64,000 nucleotides of DNA from Trichodelitschia bisporula (Eukaryota; Ascomycota; Dothideomycetes; Phaeotrichales; Phaeotrichaceae), in assembly GCA_010356995.1 (NCBI GenBank), contig ML996705.1, positions 434,001-498,000 on the forward strand. Direction: 5' to 3'. The notes below the pieces were generated by a model that saw only the letters and a program-made list of their open reading frames with translations, was not told where the DNA came from and made no database searches. Below, in pieces: positions 19,739 through 30,970 of the stretch; positions within the stretch are counted from its first letter, which is position 1, and the number at the start of each line of letters is the position of its first letter. The position numbers and the translations under genes were made by a program.

Positions 19739-22700
19739 GTTGACAGGTGCGGAGTTCGACGTCAATTGAAAGTTCTGTCATGTGAGGGCCTTGGCGTGCC
19801 AATACGGCTTACTAACAGAAATGTGTGCCTGACATCAACCTTTGGTGCCTTGGCACTGCCAGTACTCCATTTCATCACCAAGTCACAGCACGTGCTGATA
19901 TCGGCACCCAAAGGGGAGCATCGTGAGAGTCGAGGAATAAATTGACCGTCTTGTTTTCCAGTGATTTCCAGTGCTACGAACCCCCGACTTGCCTTCAGGG
20001 TACAGCCTGCAACCCGGACGCCTACTCTAACAACAGGAATTGTTGGATGCAAGGTGCAGAAATTCTTGAGCGACATTGACAGCATACCGTTCTCACCCTT
20101 CACGGCCGGCTCAGAAGCCCACTACCGCAGCGGCAACCATTCAGCTCATTCTCTAGCCACCTCTCGTGCTCGAAGGACTGATACTCAATACACCGGAAGT
20201 CAACTCTCCCTTACGCCTTCAATTGAGTCTCGAGCGTTGCTAGACTCTGCCGTTGCTGATACACGTTAGACATAGACCGGAACAGATCACGGATCCTCAG
20301 TTGCCAGGAGGGCCACCAGACAGCAGATAGTATGCAGGTCGCGCAAGAACCATGGGGAGATACGATGTTCGATACGCAAGCAGCGCATCCAACGCATCCA
20401 GCAGGCACGACATGTCGTTTCGGCGAAAACGAAGCCACGACACGGGTTGCCTCGTCAGGTCTTTCTAAAATCCAACGTCCTGGCTCTCTACATCCGTAGA
20501 CGCGGGCGCGAATGGTCGCGTCAAGGACACATGGGACCGTTGCTGCAGGCATCGGGCATATGGCAGGCTGCAGCGGATTCGAGGGATGATTGATGTCCTC
20601 CTTGTGTATCGCGGACGGGAAGAAATTGGGCGCCGGCATCCGGCTACTGTTAGTTCGCTTCAAGCTGAAGGAATGACTTACATTCGGGGCTTGTCGGCTT
20701 CGACTGGGTTCGTCGCTCCGTGCCAGGGGGTTGCTCGGCATCAGCTGCGTATTACGACGCAGCAGCGGGAAGAACGAGTGTTGGGAGTTGGTCGCATGCT
20801 TCCCAAGAGCGTTTACCCTGCTTGCAAAGAGCAGAAACACTTATGGGCGGACGCTGTGCTCCTGTTTAGGCCTTACATACTTCTCGCCGTAGCCTGCATA
20901 GCAGCGCTGCTCGGCGTATGAATGAGTGGCGAGCGTCGTCACACAAAAAAAAGCCGAATGCATGTTCCTGCCTGCAGGAGACATCCGACGCAGACTCGAG
21001 AACCTGCTAACTCTCACGCATGTGCCAGTGCACCACAGGAAGGACAGCAGACACTGAGTTTCGTGTTTGCACAGTTTGTGTCGGCTTCTTCATCTCGACG
21101 GTCTTGTCGCTGGCGGCATTTGTGGCGTCCATGCCGTGTCCTGGCTTCGATTTTACAAAGGAGAGAAAGAAGTATGTGATTGGAGTGGTGGGGAGGCGAA
21201 CAATGAGGCTGTGGAGGGTTGATCGTGAGAACCGATAGCACATCCATTACTGACTTCGGGAATAGTGTTCTTCACTGGCAGCTGGAGTGGGGTGGAGGAA
21301 CTAGACTCTTAGGGGAAGCATGAGGGACTCGAAGGCAATCCAAAAAGGAACAATGATACTGTAGATTCTCGCGCTTATTCCGGAGTGCAACCCGCCACTT
21401 GACTGCAAAAGTGACGTTAAGTTGGTAGGAAAGGCTGTCATTCGCGAAGATCAACCAGCTTGATCGACCATTTTGCGCAGGATTCGGGACTTAAGCAGCA
21501 ATTGTCCTTCTCGTCTGGACGAAATATGCGTTCACACTTGTCGTTTTCGGTAAGCTAGCCGCTGTGGGGGGCCTAAAGCACTCCGGAGAATCCAATACGA
21601 ACAGTTCGCGATCGTCCACCCCACGTCCCCTGAATCGACAGCGAGAGAAAGCAAGAATCCACCCAGTTTATGAATCACATCCAGCTTGCGCGAAAGCAAA
21701 ATCACAAGAAAAAGCCAGCTTCCTCATCCAAAACCCCCAAAATTTCCACCGACCCACGCGCAGCCTATATATCGCCAGGGCCGTTGAATGAAAGGACCGC
21801 CACCCGAAAAATTCCAACGCCTCACCCCGATAGGCAACCCCAGCCTATCCCCCCGCCAAAAACACGCCTATCGATACCTCCCCGCCCCCAAACGTGCTTC
21901 GCGCCGATCCCTCCTACCCACTAACCCACCCCCAAACCCACCCTCGGGACGCGACGATCCCTTCCATTTGCGCTTTCGGCCCTGCTGTGCACACGCCGCG
22001 GACAAGGACCAAAGACCCGAGCTTGTCGGCCCGCAGTGCCCCCATCCGCGCTAAACCATCCATCCTAGCGCGCGGGGCCCGACACTAAGGCGCCCGCACG
22101 CGCCCCCCCGTTTCACGTCGGCGCACAGCTTGAGATGTCGCCGACCGTTGCGCTCCCGAGGCCGACATGCCGATGGGCGCTTTCCACCTCTTATCCAATC
22201 AGCATCGCCGTCCTCCAACCAAACCCATCTCCCCTCATTACACGCAAATGACCCCCCATGACCCAGCCCCAGCGCCCAGCTTCGTGCACCCTCATCCCCG
22301 CCCGCCCCTGACGAGCGCAGAACCAAGTTCGCGGAAATGGGAAATTGAGGCGGTGCTAGGGGCCAAGGCAAGGCGGTGCGCGCCCCGCCCCCGCATCGGC
22401 GAGTCGGCGACGAGTGCCCGACGTGAAACTCACGGCGTGGGAAGGCGGTTTGGTGCGGCGAGCAAGGCCGCAAAGGGCAGGCGAGGCTTCGACTCATGCG
22501 CGTTAACGCGCGGTGGGCAGGAACAAAGCGGGGAAGGAAGCCTGCGGCGCTGCCTCGGTGCGGTCATGTGTGCGAGGGTGGAGACAGTGTGCGCGCGGGG
22601 AAGGCACTTCAGGATGCGCGCGCATGCGCGGCCAGGCTTGGGCTGTATGTACTACGACGCTGTGCTGCAGCGCGCGGGGGGCTCCGCGGTACGTACAGTG

Positions 22701-22815
22701 ACATCGACATGTGAGCCTTTGCGCTTTTTTGCGCGCGCACGGGGGCACGATGCATGCGGGAAACATGCAAAAGAAGGTGGTGACAGGCGTGGGGTCTGGG
22801 CGTGCGGGTCGCGAT

Positions 22816-22864
<49 letters not shown>
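22816..22864 (+). repeat. 49-nt poly-G run
   Basis: An uninterrupted homopolymer of 49 G, followed by TGGGGC and soon after by another G-rich patch. It could form G-quadruplexes. Its true length is uncertain, since such runs are error-prone in sequencing. Chance frames across it translate as poly-Gly and should not be called genes. Confidence 0.9.
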
Positions 22865-22865
<1 letters not shown>

Positions 22866-23651
22866 GGGGCGTTGCAGCGTGCGCGGCTTTTCGGGGGGGG
22901 GGATGGAACCTGGTGGGTGGGTTTTCGTGAGATGAAGGGATGAGGGGGAGAGGTGAGATTGGATGCATTTGGGTTGGGGATGGGAGGGGAAGAGTGGAAG
23001 GTGGGAGAGTGGAGTGGACGCAGACTGAGGCGAGGCTGAGAGTGAGGGGAAGGTGATCGGCGAGATCGTGCTGACCGGCGCAGAAAGACGGAAGAAATTC
23101 TGGAGTGTGGTAAGACGTGCTACTGGTTGGGAGAATGAGGAGATGGTTGCAGTTGGGTGGCCAAACCTGTTCCGTCAGCAGCCAAGGGAGTCCTCGGTCA
23201 GAGGACAGACCATCCAGAACTCACCGACCTAGAGAACGTCATTGTGTGAGCATAATGAGACCTGAGGCGTAGAGTGAGGGCAAATGCGGACAGTGGCAAG
23301 TCGAGAAGGGCAGTGGGCTTGGGTGGAGAGTCCAGAGATGGAAGCGGCGACAAAGCCTACAGTCTCACCAAGGAGCTGGTGCTCCTGTCACAAAGTCACA
23401 CAGTAACGCAGAGATTGTAGTGCCAAAAACCAGCCCGCTGGAGCCTTGCTCTAATTGAATCCGAAATCTTCGTAGTTGTTGTACAACGCTCGCTCTAAGC
23501 GGCTCGTAGGGTATCTCATATCTATTCACATCGCTGAATCGTGCAGACCCATTTATCCCAAATCCCAAATCCAAATCCAGTAGACGCTAGGCTCTTGCCT
23601 ATCCAAACACCGAGAAATGCGTAACAGTACATCCGTAGACCCAAAACCAAA

Positions 23652-24779
23652 TCAAGACCTCAAAGCCTCGCCATAGATGACCGGCATTCCCACACCGGCT
23701 GCGCTGCTCTTGCGCAATCCCCGCGCCGCGCTGCGCCGCACCCGCAACTCAAGGTAGTGGCCGACCACGCTGCGCACCTGCTCAGCGAAGCCAATGTGCT
23801 GGAAGCCAAAGACATCCTCGGTAAGGCTGGCGTCGACGTCGATGTGATGCGTTTCCGCGGACCCGCAGTTGGGGAGGATGCGCTTCTGCACCGCGTCGGT
23901 GAACTCGCGCTTCACGATCCGGCGGACATCTTCCCACCGCGCCGACTGGCTGAGGATGTAAGATGTGTTGCCAGGCACGTACTGGTTGAGGGCCTGAACG
24001 TGGACGCGAGCGACATCCTCGACGTGGACAGTGGCGCCGGCAACGGGGTGATCGAACTTCTTGCCGAGCACCTGGCCGAGCACCAGTGTGTTGGTGCCCT
24101 TGAGCACTTCGCGGGCATTGGAGGCGAGGTCGTTGCGGCCCTCAACGAATGCGGGGTGCAGGTAGACGACGTCGAAGGCGATGTTGCTGCCCTGGCGGGA
24201 CACCCAGGCCTCAGCCTCTTGCAGAGCGGCGATCTTGCTGGCGGCGTATGCCTCGAACTCATTCTCGTAGGGACCCGACACGAAGGGAATGCGGTCGTGG
24301 GGCTGTACAGGGCCGAGATATGCAGGGCGGTCTTCTTGGCCGGTGAGCTGCTGGACGGGGACGAGGGCGACGAGGGAGGAGGTGATGACGACGCGGCGGA
24401 CAGTGCGGGCCTTCTTCGCGGCGTGGAGGACGTTGAGGGTGCCGCGGACGGCAGGCTGGATGAAGAAGGCGTCTTGCTCGTTCATGGGGATCTCGTCATC
24501 GGCGGAGGAGATGCGGAGCGGGGAGGCAATGTGGATGATATGGGAGACGCCCTCGGCGGCATCGTCGTAGGCGTTCGGCTGGGTGAGGTCGGGGACGATG
24601 GTGAAGGAGAGACGCGAGCCCGGGTTGAGGTTCTGGATGAGCGGGTGCGAGAGAATCATGTTCGCCTTGGACTGGGAGCGGACGGCTGCCCGGATGGTGT
24701 GACCGGCTGTGAGGGCGTGGATGAGGACGCGGAAGCCAATGTGGCCAGTGGCCCCGGTGATGAGAATCGGGGCAGACAT
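23652..24779 (-). CDS. SDR-family reductase, GRE2-like
   Basis: Intronless 375-residue protein. An N-terminal Rossmann motif TGATGHIG (residues 8-15), a TSS motif near 133-135 and the catalytic YAASK (Tyr178, Lys182) place it among extended short-chain dehydrogenases. These include dihydroflavonol reductase-like and methylglyoxal/aldehyde reductases of the yeast Gre2 type, which reduce carbonyls with NADPH in the cytosol. The C-terminal extension (RVRRSAARGLRKSSAAGV) is longer than usual. A TATAAA on the same strand lies about 200 bp upstream. The exact substrate cannot be told. A 372-residue antisense frame is only its shadow. Confidence 0.9.
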   Translation of the reverse strand: MSAPILITGATGHIGFRVLIHALTAGHTIRAAVRSQSKANMILSHPLIQNLNPGSRLSFTIVPDLTQPNAYDDAAEGVSHIIHIASPLRISSADDEIPMNEQDAFFIQPAVRGTLNVLHAAKKARTVRRVVITSSLVALVPVQQLTGQEDRPAYLGPVQPHDRIPFVSGPYENEFEAYAASKIAALQEAEAWVSRQGSNIAFDVVYLHPAFVEGRNDLASNAREVLKGTNTLVLGQVLGKKFDHPVAGATVHVEDVARVHVQALNQYVPGNTSYILSQSARWEDVRRIVKREFTDAVQKRILPNCGSAETHHIDVDASLTEDVFGFQHIGFAEQVRSVVGHYLELRVRRSAARGLRKSSAAGVGMPVIYGEALRS

Positions 24780-24980
24780 CTCAAGTGTGTGAAAGAGACG
24801 GTGGACTGGTGGTTGTGGTGGTTGAAGTGGAAGGGAGATCGGTGTTCTGATATCGGGATGGAACAGATGTTATGAAGGCTATGGCTTTGGAAGTCTTGTG
24901 TGCTTGTGTGTGCGTGTGTGCGTGTTGTGTTGTTTGGTGTACTGTGACTGATGGTATCTCAAGGACGGGGGGCCTTTGGG

Positions 24981-24986
24981 TTTATA
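24981..24986 (-). promoter_or_regulatory. TATA box of the SDR reductase
   Basis: TATAAA on the minus strand about 200 bp upstream of the start codon at 24779, followed by GT-rich and CT-rich leader sequence. Confidence 0.45.
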
Positions 24987-27900
24987 TTCTCTGGCTGGGG
25001 TATGTGAGAGATGGGGAGGGGGGATGGTAGGAGGCGGCGACCAGTGTCAGTGGAGAGAGACAGTTGTGTGTGTGAGTCTGTATGACCCTCCCATCTCATG
25101 TACCACCAGCACTGTTCTTTTTGGCCAAGGCGCTGCAGTTGTGGGTTGACGTTTGCACCGACGGAGACAAGCGGGCGGGGCGCCCCCTAGCACTGCGCCA
25201 AACCCTACAGGGGGGCGGGGGACGGAAAGCCAAAGGGCACGGTGACACCGAGCGGGCGCTCTTGAAGCGGGCAAGGCCGAGCCATGGCTAGCTGTGTGGC
25301 GGCGCCTGGGAATCCAATCGGGGAAGAAGAACATCCACACGTGAAGGACGTACAGCTTTCTCCCTGCAGGACTCGAGACCCACGAAAGACGTGAGGGTTG
25401 GGAGCAGATTGCCGAGGATTCGTGGAGAAAGGGACTCGTGAGATGGTGGGACCAGGGTCATCAGACAGCCTTCCTGGAGTGTGAGTGTGTGCATGGTGTT
25501 GTACCCTCTGACCAGTTCTGACCAGTTGCCTTCGGTAGTAGCTCCCCGGTAGACGCCTACCAGCACCCAGTATCAAACGTATTCCCAGTATTCAACAGCA
25601 GTCAACTGCCCAATAACGCGCTTAATGCGGTCGAAGCTGTTGGTTGCAAACTGTCACGCTGTTTGCCGCTGTTGGCTGTTAGCCCTCCATCTCGTGCATC
25701 TCGTGCAGTCCTTTTGCTTCAGCTTGCCCTAAAATGACAGGCGAGGGGAAAGGACTGGCGAAGTGGAAGTTCCTTGTTTACACCGTAGTCTCTCTCTTCC
25801 TGGCCCAAATACAGCATTGTTTGAGGCATGTCTGAATGTCTATGTAATTGTCGTAGGTTTTTGCTGGTCTCTCTACCAAATACTCCTATAACTGTTCTCC
25901 GCCGTTTCAGAGGCATCTTGGGGAATTCGCGGCTTTTCTGCCCCCCCCACCCAACACCGCGTATCCTTAACCTTACCTACCCGCCCGGCGTTTACTGTCC
26001 TCCGTCTGCCGTTGCCCAACCCCCTCCCGTCATTTTCCACTCTTTCCTGATCGCCACCATCGGCCGCTCGCAGATACAAAATGCCGTGCGGCGCAGGCTC
26101 AAACAACGGCTGTGGGTCTGCACGTGGTTCCTGTCAGTCGTGACTCTCAAGGCTAAACTCCTGTGCAATCTTGTCCTTGCTTGGCTTCCCTTGCTTGCAC
26201 CTCGCCGCATCTTCCCCCCCCTTGTATTTTGTCGAAGGATGTCGAGGGATTGCGGGGGGATTACGGATCACTGCATAACACGCCTAGTATTACAACGCAA
26301 TCCTACCCATCCTACGTCCGTACATAGTACACACAACTCCTTCAACTCTTCCATTGCTTGGCCTTGATTGTTGAAAAAAAAGATACCGCATTCCTGTCGC
26401 TTCACACCACCACAACCCACCCCCCCCCCAGTCTGCATGAAGCATGCTCCTCGCGCCCAAAGCTCGTGGGCACAGCAGCCGCATCGCTTCTTTCATTGAC
26501 TCCTACTCCTCACAGCGCCAGGATTACTCACGGCGACAGCGTTGTGAAAGCCTCAATCACCACATCTGCCTTGTTTGTTGTTCAACCTTCAACTGCGCTT
26601 ACACATCAACCCACAGCCGTGATGCACCGCGATACACTACGGCGTACTTCGCGAGCCAAGTCTGCTCACTTTCAGCCGCCGTCACGTTGCTTCCCGCCTC
26701 TAGCGAACAATCTTCATCGCGCCTCCAACCTCAAAAATCTACCGTAGGGCTTCGAAAGGCGTATCGAGTGGCTCATCCGAAGCCAATAGACAACATACCA
26801 CGCGGCTGCATCTTAAGCCCTACAGCTGGCTTCAGAACTCGAGGAAGGCGAATCCGCCAGCCACCCAGCGCCTTCCTCTCCAGTGTCGGTCTCCCGCGTC
26901 GGCTGAGACGCATGCAACTGGCTGTGCCCAGCGCCCTTTGCCTGGGCAACCCCACCATTCACGCCGCTTCCTGCCCCTCCCTCGTGCAGAACAGACGCCA
27001 GCTGCCGGGGCCTAGATGCATTAACCGCGCAGCGCTTGGCCAAAGCATGTTTGTCTCCAAGGAAGGTCCCCGGTAGGTCGCTTCGTCTTGCCTGCGTTCG
27101 GCGTTGCCATGGTGGCACACAAGGGCTGGATGGATGGGTGAATTCTTGTCTTGTGAGGCGCGCTGAGATCCATCCCAGATTCGCATTTGCAAGAGTGTGC
27201 TCATGGTTCGGCCAGGTGGTGGGAGCACACCATTCAACTCAATACAACACCAAGTTAATTGCGGATCCTACATCCCATCAAAGTCGATATCCGTCCTTTT
27301 CCGTCGCTTTTTTAGATCGCACTGCGATTGCAGAAGGTCCGCAAACCCACTGGAGCAAATGTCGGAATCGCACGACTCCCACCGCTTCGCCTTGCATCCA
27401 CTCCGCATTCCTACCGACTTGTTCCTCCCCCGATCAAGCCCTTCCCAATCCGGCGACTTTACGTAGTGGCGAAAGGGCAGGGAGAAAGGCATCTTCCGTC
27501 TCGGAGGCGCTTTTTTCCCCTCGGCCCAGGCCTCAGCTTTGTGCGACAACGAGCCTCTTCCCGCCCGATCTGGCCGGGAGACCGCCCTGGGCTTTCGGCT
27601 GTTGAGGATGTCTCTGAAGTCACTGCGAATAAACGGTTGCAATAATGGGCTGCAATACTCATCGATGTCGCGGAGGCGCTCAGCTTGTCCTAATCGCTCG
27701 CCCTCGCTGCACTCTCGCCAGCGAACCCCGGACCCGCGCCCGCTGGCCGCCTGGCCTCGGTCGGCCGTCGACTGCCATCGCAGTCAGGCTGTCGCTACTC
27801 GGCCCTCGCACACATTTTTAGGGCAATAAATGGGTCGAAAGAACCCCCCGGGAGCTGAAGTTCAGTATAGCAGCTGAAGGCAGAAGCGAAATTCAGGTCA

Positions 27901-29840
27901 GGGGTCTAGATGGTTGCGGCATCGCGGGATTGGATTGCGGGCGCTGCAGATTTCGCTGTCTCGCTTGAGGCGGTTCCATTGGTGATCTATTGGACCGAGG
28001 ATGTGGTTTGGGTTTACAACTGACACGCAGGAAGTTGCAGTTGGGCGATCTGACAGGTGGCAGGGGCGAGCGGGCAACTGACACGCTGGTGATGCTGAGA
28101 GCACGCATGGTAAGGCTCACCAGAACTAGACCGGGCGGTGAAATCGACAGTTGACTACTAAACTGCGAGGAAACTGCGGCAATGCTTATTCTACTAGCCG
28201 TGCCATCTGCCGTTTAACACCGTTTATGCGCCGCCATCGCCCCTCCCCGCGACGGATTACCCTTCTGCTTCGCAACGTACGCTGTAAGTGCAATAAGCTG
28301 ACACGTCCAACGCTGGATTGGCAATGTTAACAATAGCAGAAGCTAGATCATTCGTTGCATTGCCATCTCGCCGACCACTTTGCAACGCCAGTGCCGCGCG
28401 CAACCGGCTGAACGTCCCCGCTGACACCCGCCGGTCGCGGCGCGCGTCAAACCGGCACGCCGGCATCAGCGTTTGACGCGCAGTCATACTCAAGCCCGAC
28501 GGGGCGACCTCCTTCCAACCACGCGATGCCAGAGTTCTCCAGTCTTAACACTAGTAGCGCTGGGTAGACGTCACAATGGCCAGCTCAAGGTGCAAGCGTC
28601 AGCATCGGGTAGGCCCCTCCTTCCCCACCACCCCGCACACCCCCCAGTGCGTCATCTCGCCTTCTGTATGGGGGATTTTCTCCAGCCTCGGGATGCGGGC
28701 GGATCAGGCGTCCAGTCTTGCTACTTCTCTGAGATCATGGACTGGGATGCACTGCGCTGCTTTGAGAAGCTCGTGAGATGCTTGGTGGCATTGGAGATGA
28801 TGAACCTGGTATGCCTCGCGATGGTGGAGGGTTGGCATTGGTGGAGATGGTACACCCTTCCACACTTCTTGAGATTGAAAGTTTGGGGGCTGGAATTTGG
28901 CGACATCTGCGCTTGCTGGATTGCTCTCGGTAAGCAGGGACGTAAATATTCGCCCTTAGTAAGTGCTTGCGAGCAGATTTGCCAGGTTGCTCTCTGGGCA
29001 CCGGTGTATGCCTGGCCATTCATGGCCGGTCTGTCGCCTGGAGGTGTGCACGGAGATGTGTCGTAGGACCATAGCTATTGATAAAGTAATAAGTTATCAG
29101 GAAAGTGATGAGGTTCTGCCCGGAGTGCTCTCCGAATGCTGCTCGGTGAAATCCTTCGATGTTGCCTTTCTGCGGTTGACGTGGGAAAAAGCATAGAGGG
29201 TATGGACGCCTTGCTCTGGTGGGGGCGGGGTTGCAATCTCACGCCCCATTCCGCCATTGGTAAAGATCAGCGAAGGAATCGACGTAGACGATTCTGGTGG
29301 ATAGCCTAAACGGTTCGCGTTAGACGATTCTTTAGTTCGTGTCCTGGTCTTTGCAAACTTGACTGGGCTGGAGTCTCCATGACACCTGTCGCTCCGGAAT
29401 TGCAAGACAGTTGATCGAGGCATTTACCAAGCTCCGCCCAAGACAATTCAAACGGTAAGAAACTACCTACCGTACATTTACTTCCTACGGTACATCCCAG
29501 CTTCTCGCCCATTCGGTCTTTAGTTCAAAGGGATAACATCGCGGGTTCAGTCTTTAGTTCCAAGGAATAACGCCGTCCAGCAAAATTTCGAAGCCCGCGG
29601 GCTGTCGTAAGTACGGATGCACGCAATCCCAGACATCTCCACCCGGAGCATTATTCAAACCCCCCGCATCCCGCATCCCGTCCGGTTCGCAACCGTCACA
29701 AATCCTCCTCGCCACCCATTCCTCCCGCGACGCCGACAGGTCGTCCAGCCCTGCATTCAAAACGATGCTGGAACGGCGATCCAATTCTTCACGTCGATCC
29801 CTCAGCACCCAGATCTACGTTGTACGAAGCATGTCGCAGT

Positions 29841-29982
29841 GTCGGCGAAATGTCCACGATCGTTAGCCCCGACTATCGCTGCGCCACACACCTACATCAA
29901 CGTTGCGTAGCGTCGGCGAAATGCCCACGATGCCGTTAGCCTTGACTATAGCGCTGCGCCACACACCCTAACCAAGCGCATC
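29841..29982. repeat. 71-bp tandem duplication
   Basis: Two units begin at 29841 and 29912 with GTCGGCGAAATGYCCACGAT and continue through a TGCGCCACACACC-like end. They differ mostly by transitions and small indels. Confidence 0.8.
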
Positions 29983-30482
29983 TTCAACCGCCGACTCCCC
30001 GCCCCCACGCGTCCCCACTCGCCACGATGACGTCGTGCGTCGTAAGCTCGCGACAGTCTTCCGCGTCATGACACTGCCGAGTCCCGGCACGCAATGCGAT
30101 GGTCAGCTGCTGTCGGTGCAGTTGTTGGCCTCGTGACTTCACTTGAGTTGACTAGAGTTGACTGTAAGGTCTCGCTACCGCGGGATGGACACTGCGGGAT
30201 GAGGAGACCGGAGGTGGGTCCGCGCCGAAGCGATGAGGGACGCGTGGTGGAGGGTGGCTGGGCGCGTGGCGGCGTGACGTTGTTTCTACCGTAGAATACG
30301 GCGGAGGGGCCGGACTGACGTCCGGCTGAGGCGGGATGACGTCGGGAGGGACTGCTCGGAGGTGGGGGGTGGATATTGGGTTTGGGCGCGACTGGATTGG
30401 AGGCTGTGTTTGGGGTCTGGAGAGTTTGGGCATCAATATCGTACGGTACTTAGGTGGAAGAGCCCGGCTGGAGTTACCATGG

Positions 30483-30970
30483 TCTGGAGATCTCACTTTG
30501 GTGAAGTGGGATTTGGGCATCGTGAGATGGAAGCTCACGGCTGGGAGTCACGATGCGAGTGATTTGATATCCGTGCGTTGGGATCGTCGGGAGGATTTCG
30601 ACTGGGAAGTCACGATCTGGGGATCTTACGCTGGTAAGGCGAGAATTTGGCATCGTGGGATGGAATATCGCGGCCGGGAGTGACGATGCGGATAATTTGA
30701 TATTGGTGAGATCGGATTGTCAGGGGGATCACGACTAGGAGCTTTGATTTACGCGGATTGGAGGGTTGGAGATGCTTGGGATATGGAATTGTGCGCGTCC
30801 ATGGTATGGGGGTTCAACGGTAGAGCTGGATCTGCGCGGGTGAGATGGGATTGTCAGGGGAGATTACGGCTGTGAGATCTGATTCTCACAGCGTGTGAAG
30901 TGTGATGCTTGGAATATGGAATTGCGCGCGGCTATGGACATTCTAGAGCTGGATCTGCGGAGGTGAGATT
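30483..30970. repeat. Diverged tandem duplications
   Basis: Units of about 130 bp at roughly 30483-30614 and 30615-30745 share CTGGRGATCT, GGGCATCGTGRGATGGAA and GGGAGTSACGATGCG. A second pair (about 30768-30850 and 30902-30970) shares GGAATATGGAATTG and AGAGCTGGATCTGCG. Differences are mainly transitions. No coding capacity is seen. Confidence 0.7.

Larger units (their letters stand above)
16718..23651. other. Gene-poor repeat-rich region
   Basis: About 7 kb without a gene I can support. It holds two adjoining minisatellites (17888-18918 and 18953-19470), a (GTGTT)n microsatellite (19712-19738) and a 49-nt G run (22816-22864). Minus-strand 17540-17720 has a frame ending SRPSFGNL before a good donor (GTGAGT), but nothing recognisable follows. 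The 21.6-23.0 kb part is GC-rich with many chance frames. Confidence 0.5.

Noticed and set aside
20211-20840. 209-codon minus-strand open frame
   Set aside because: Low-complexity Ser/Pro/Arg composition, no domain, no splice or promoter support.
22167-22943. 258-codon plus-strand open frame with poly-Gly
   Set aside because: Its length depends on reading through the 49-nt G run; composition is not protein-like.
23757-24875. 372-codon plus-strand open frame
   Set aside because: It is antisense to the well-supported SDR reductase and has only Gly/Asp/Val-rich composition typical of a shadow frame.
28473-29066. 197-codon frame with Trp-rich hydrophobic part
   Set aside because: No family match, no clear start context; both strands are open here. 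Kept only as a doubtful frame.
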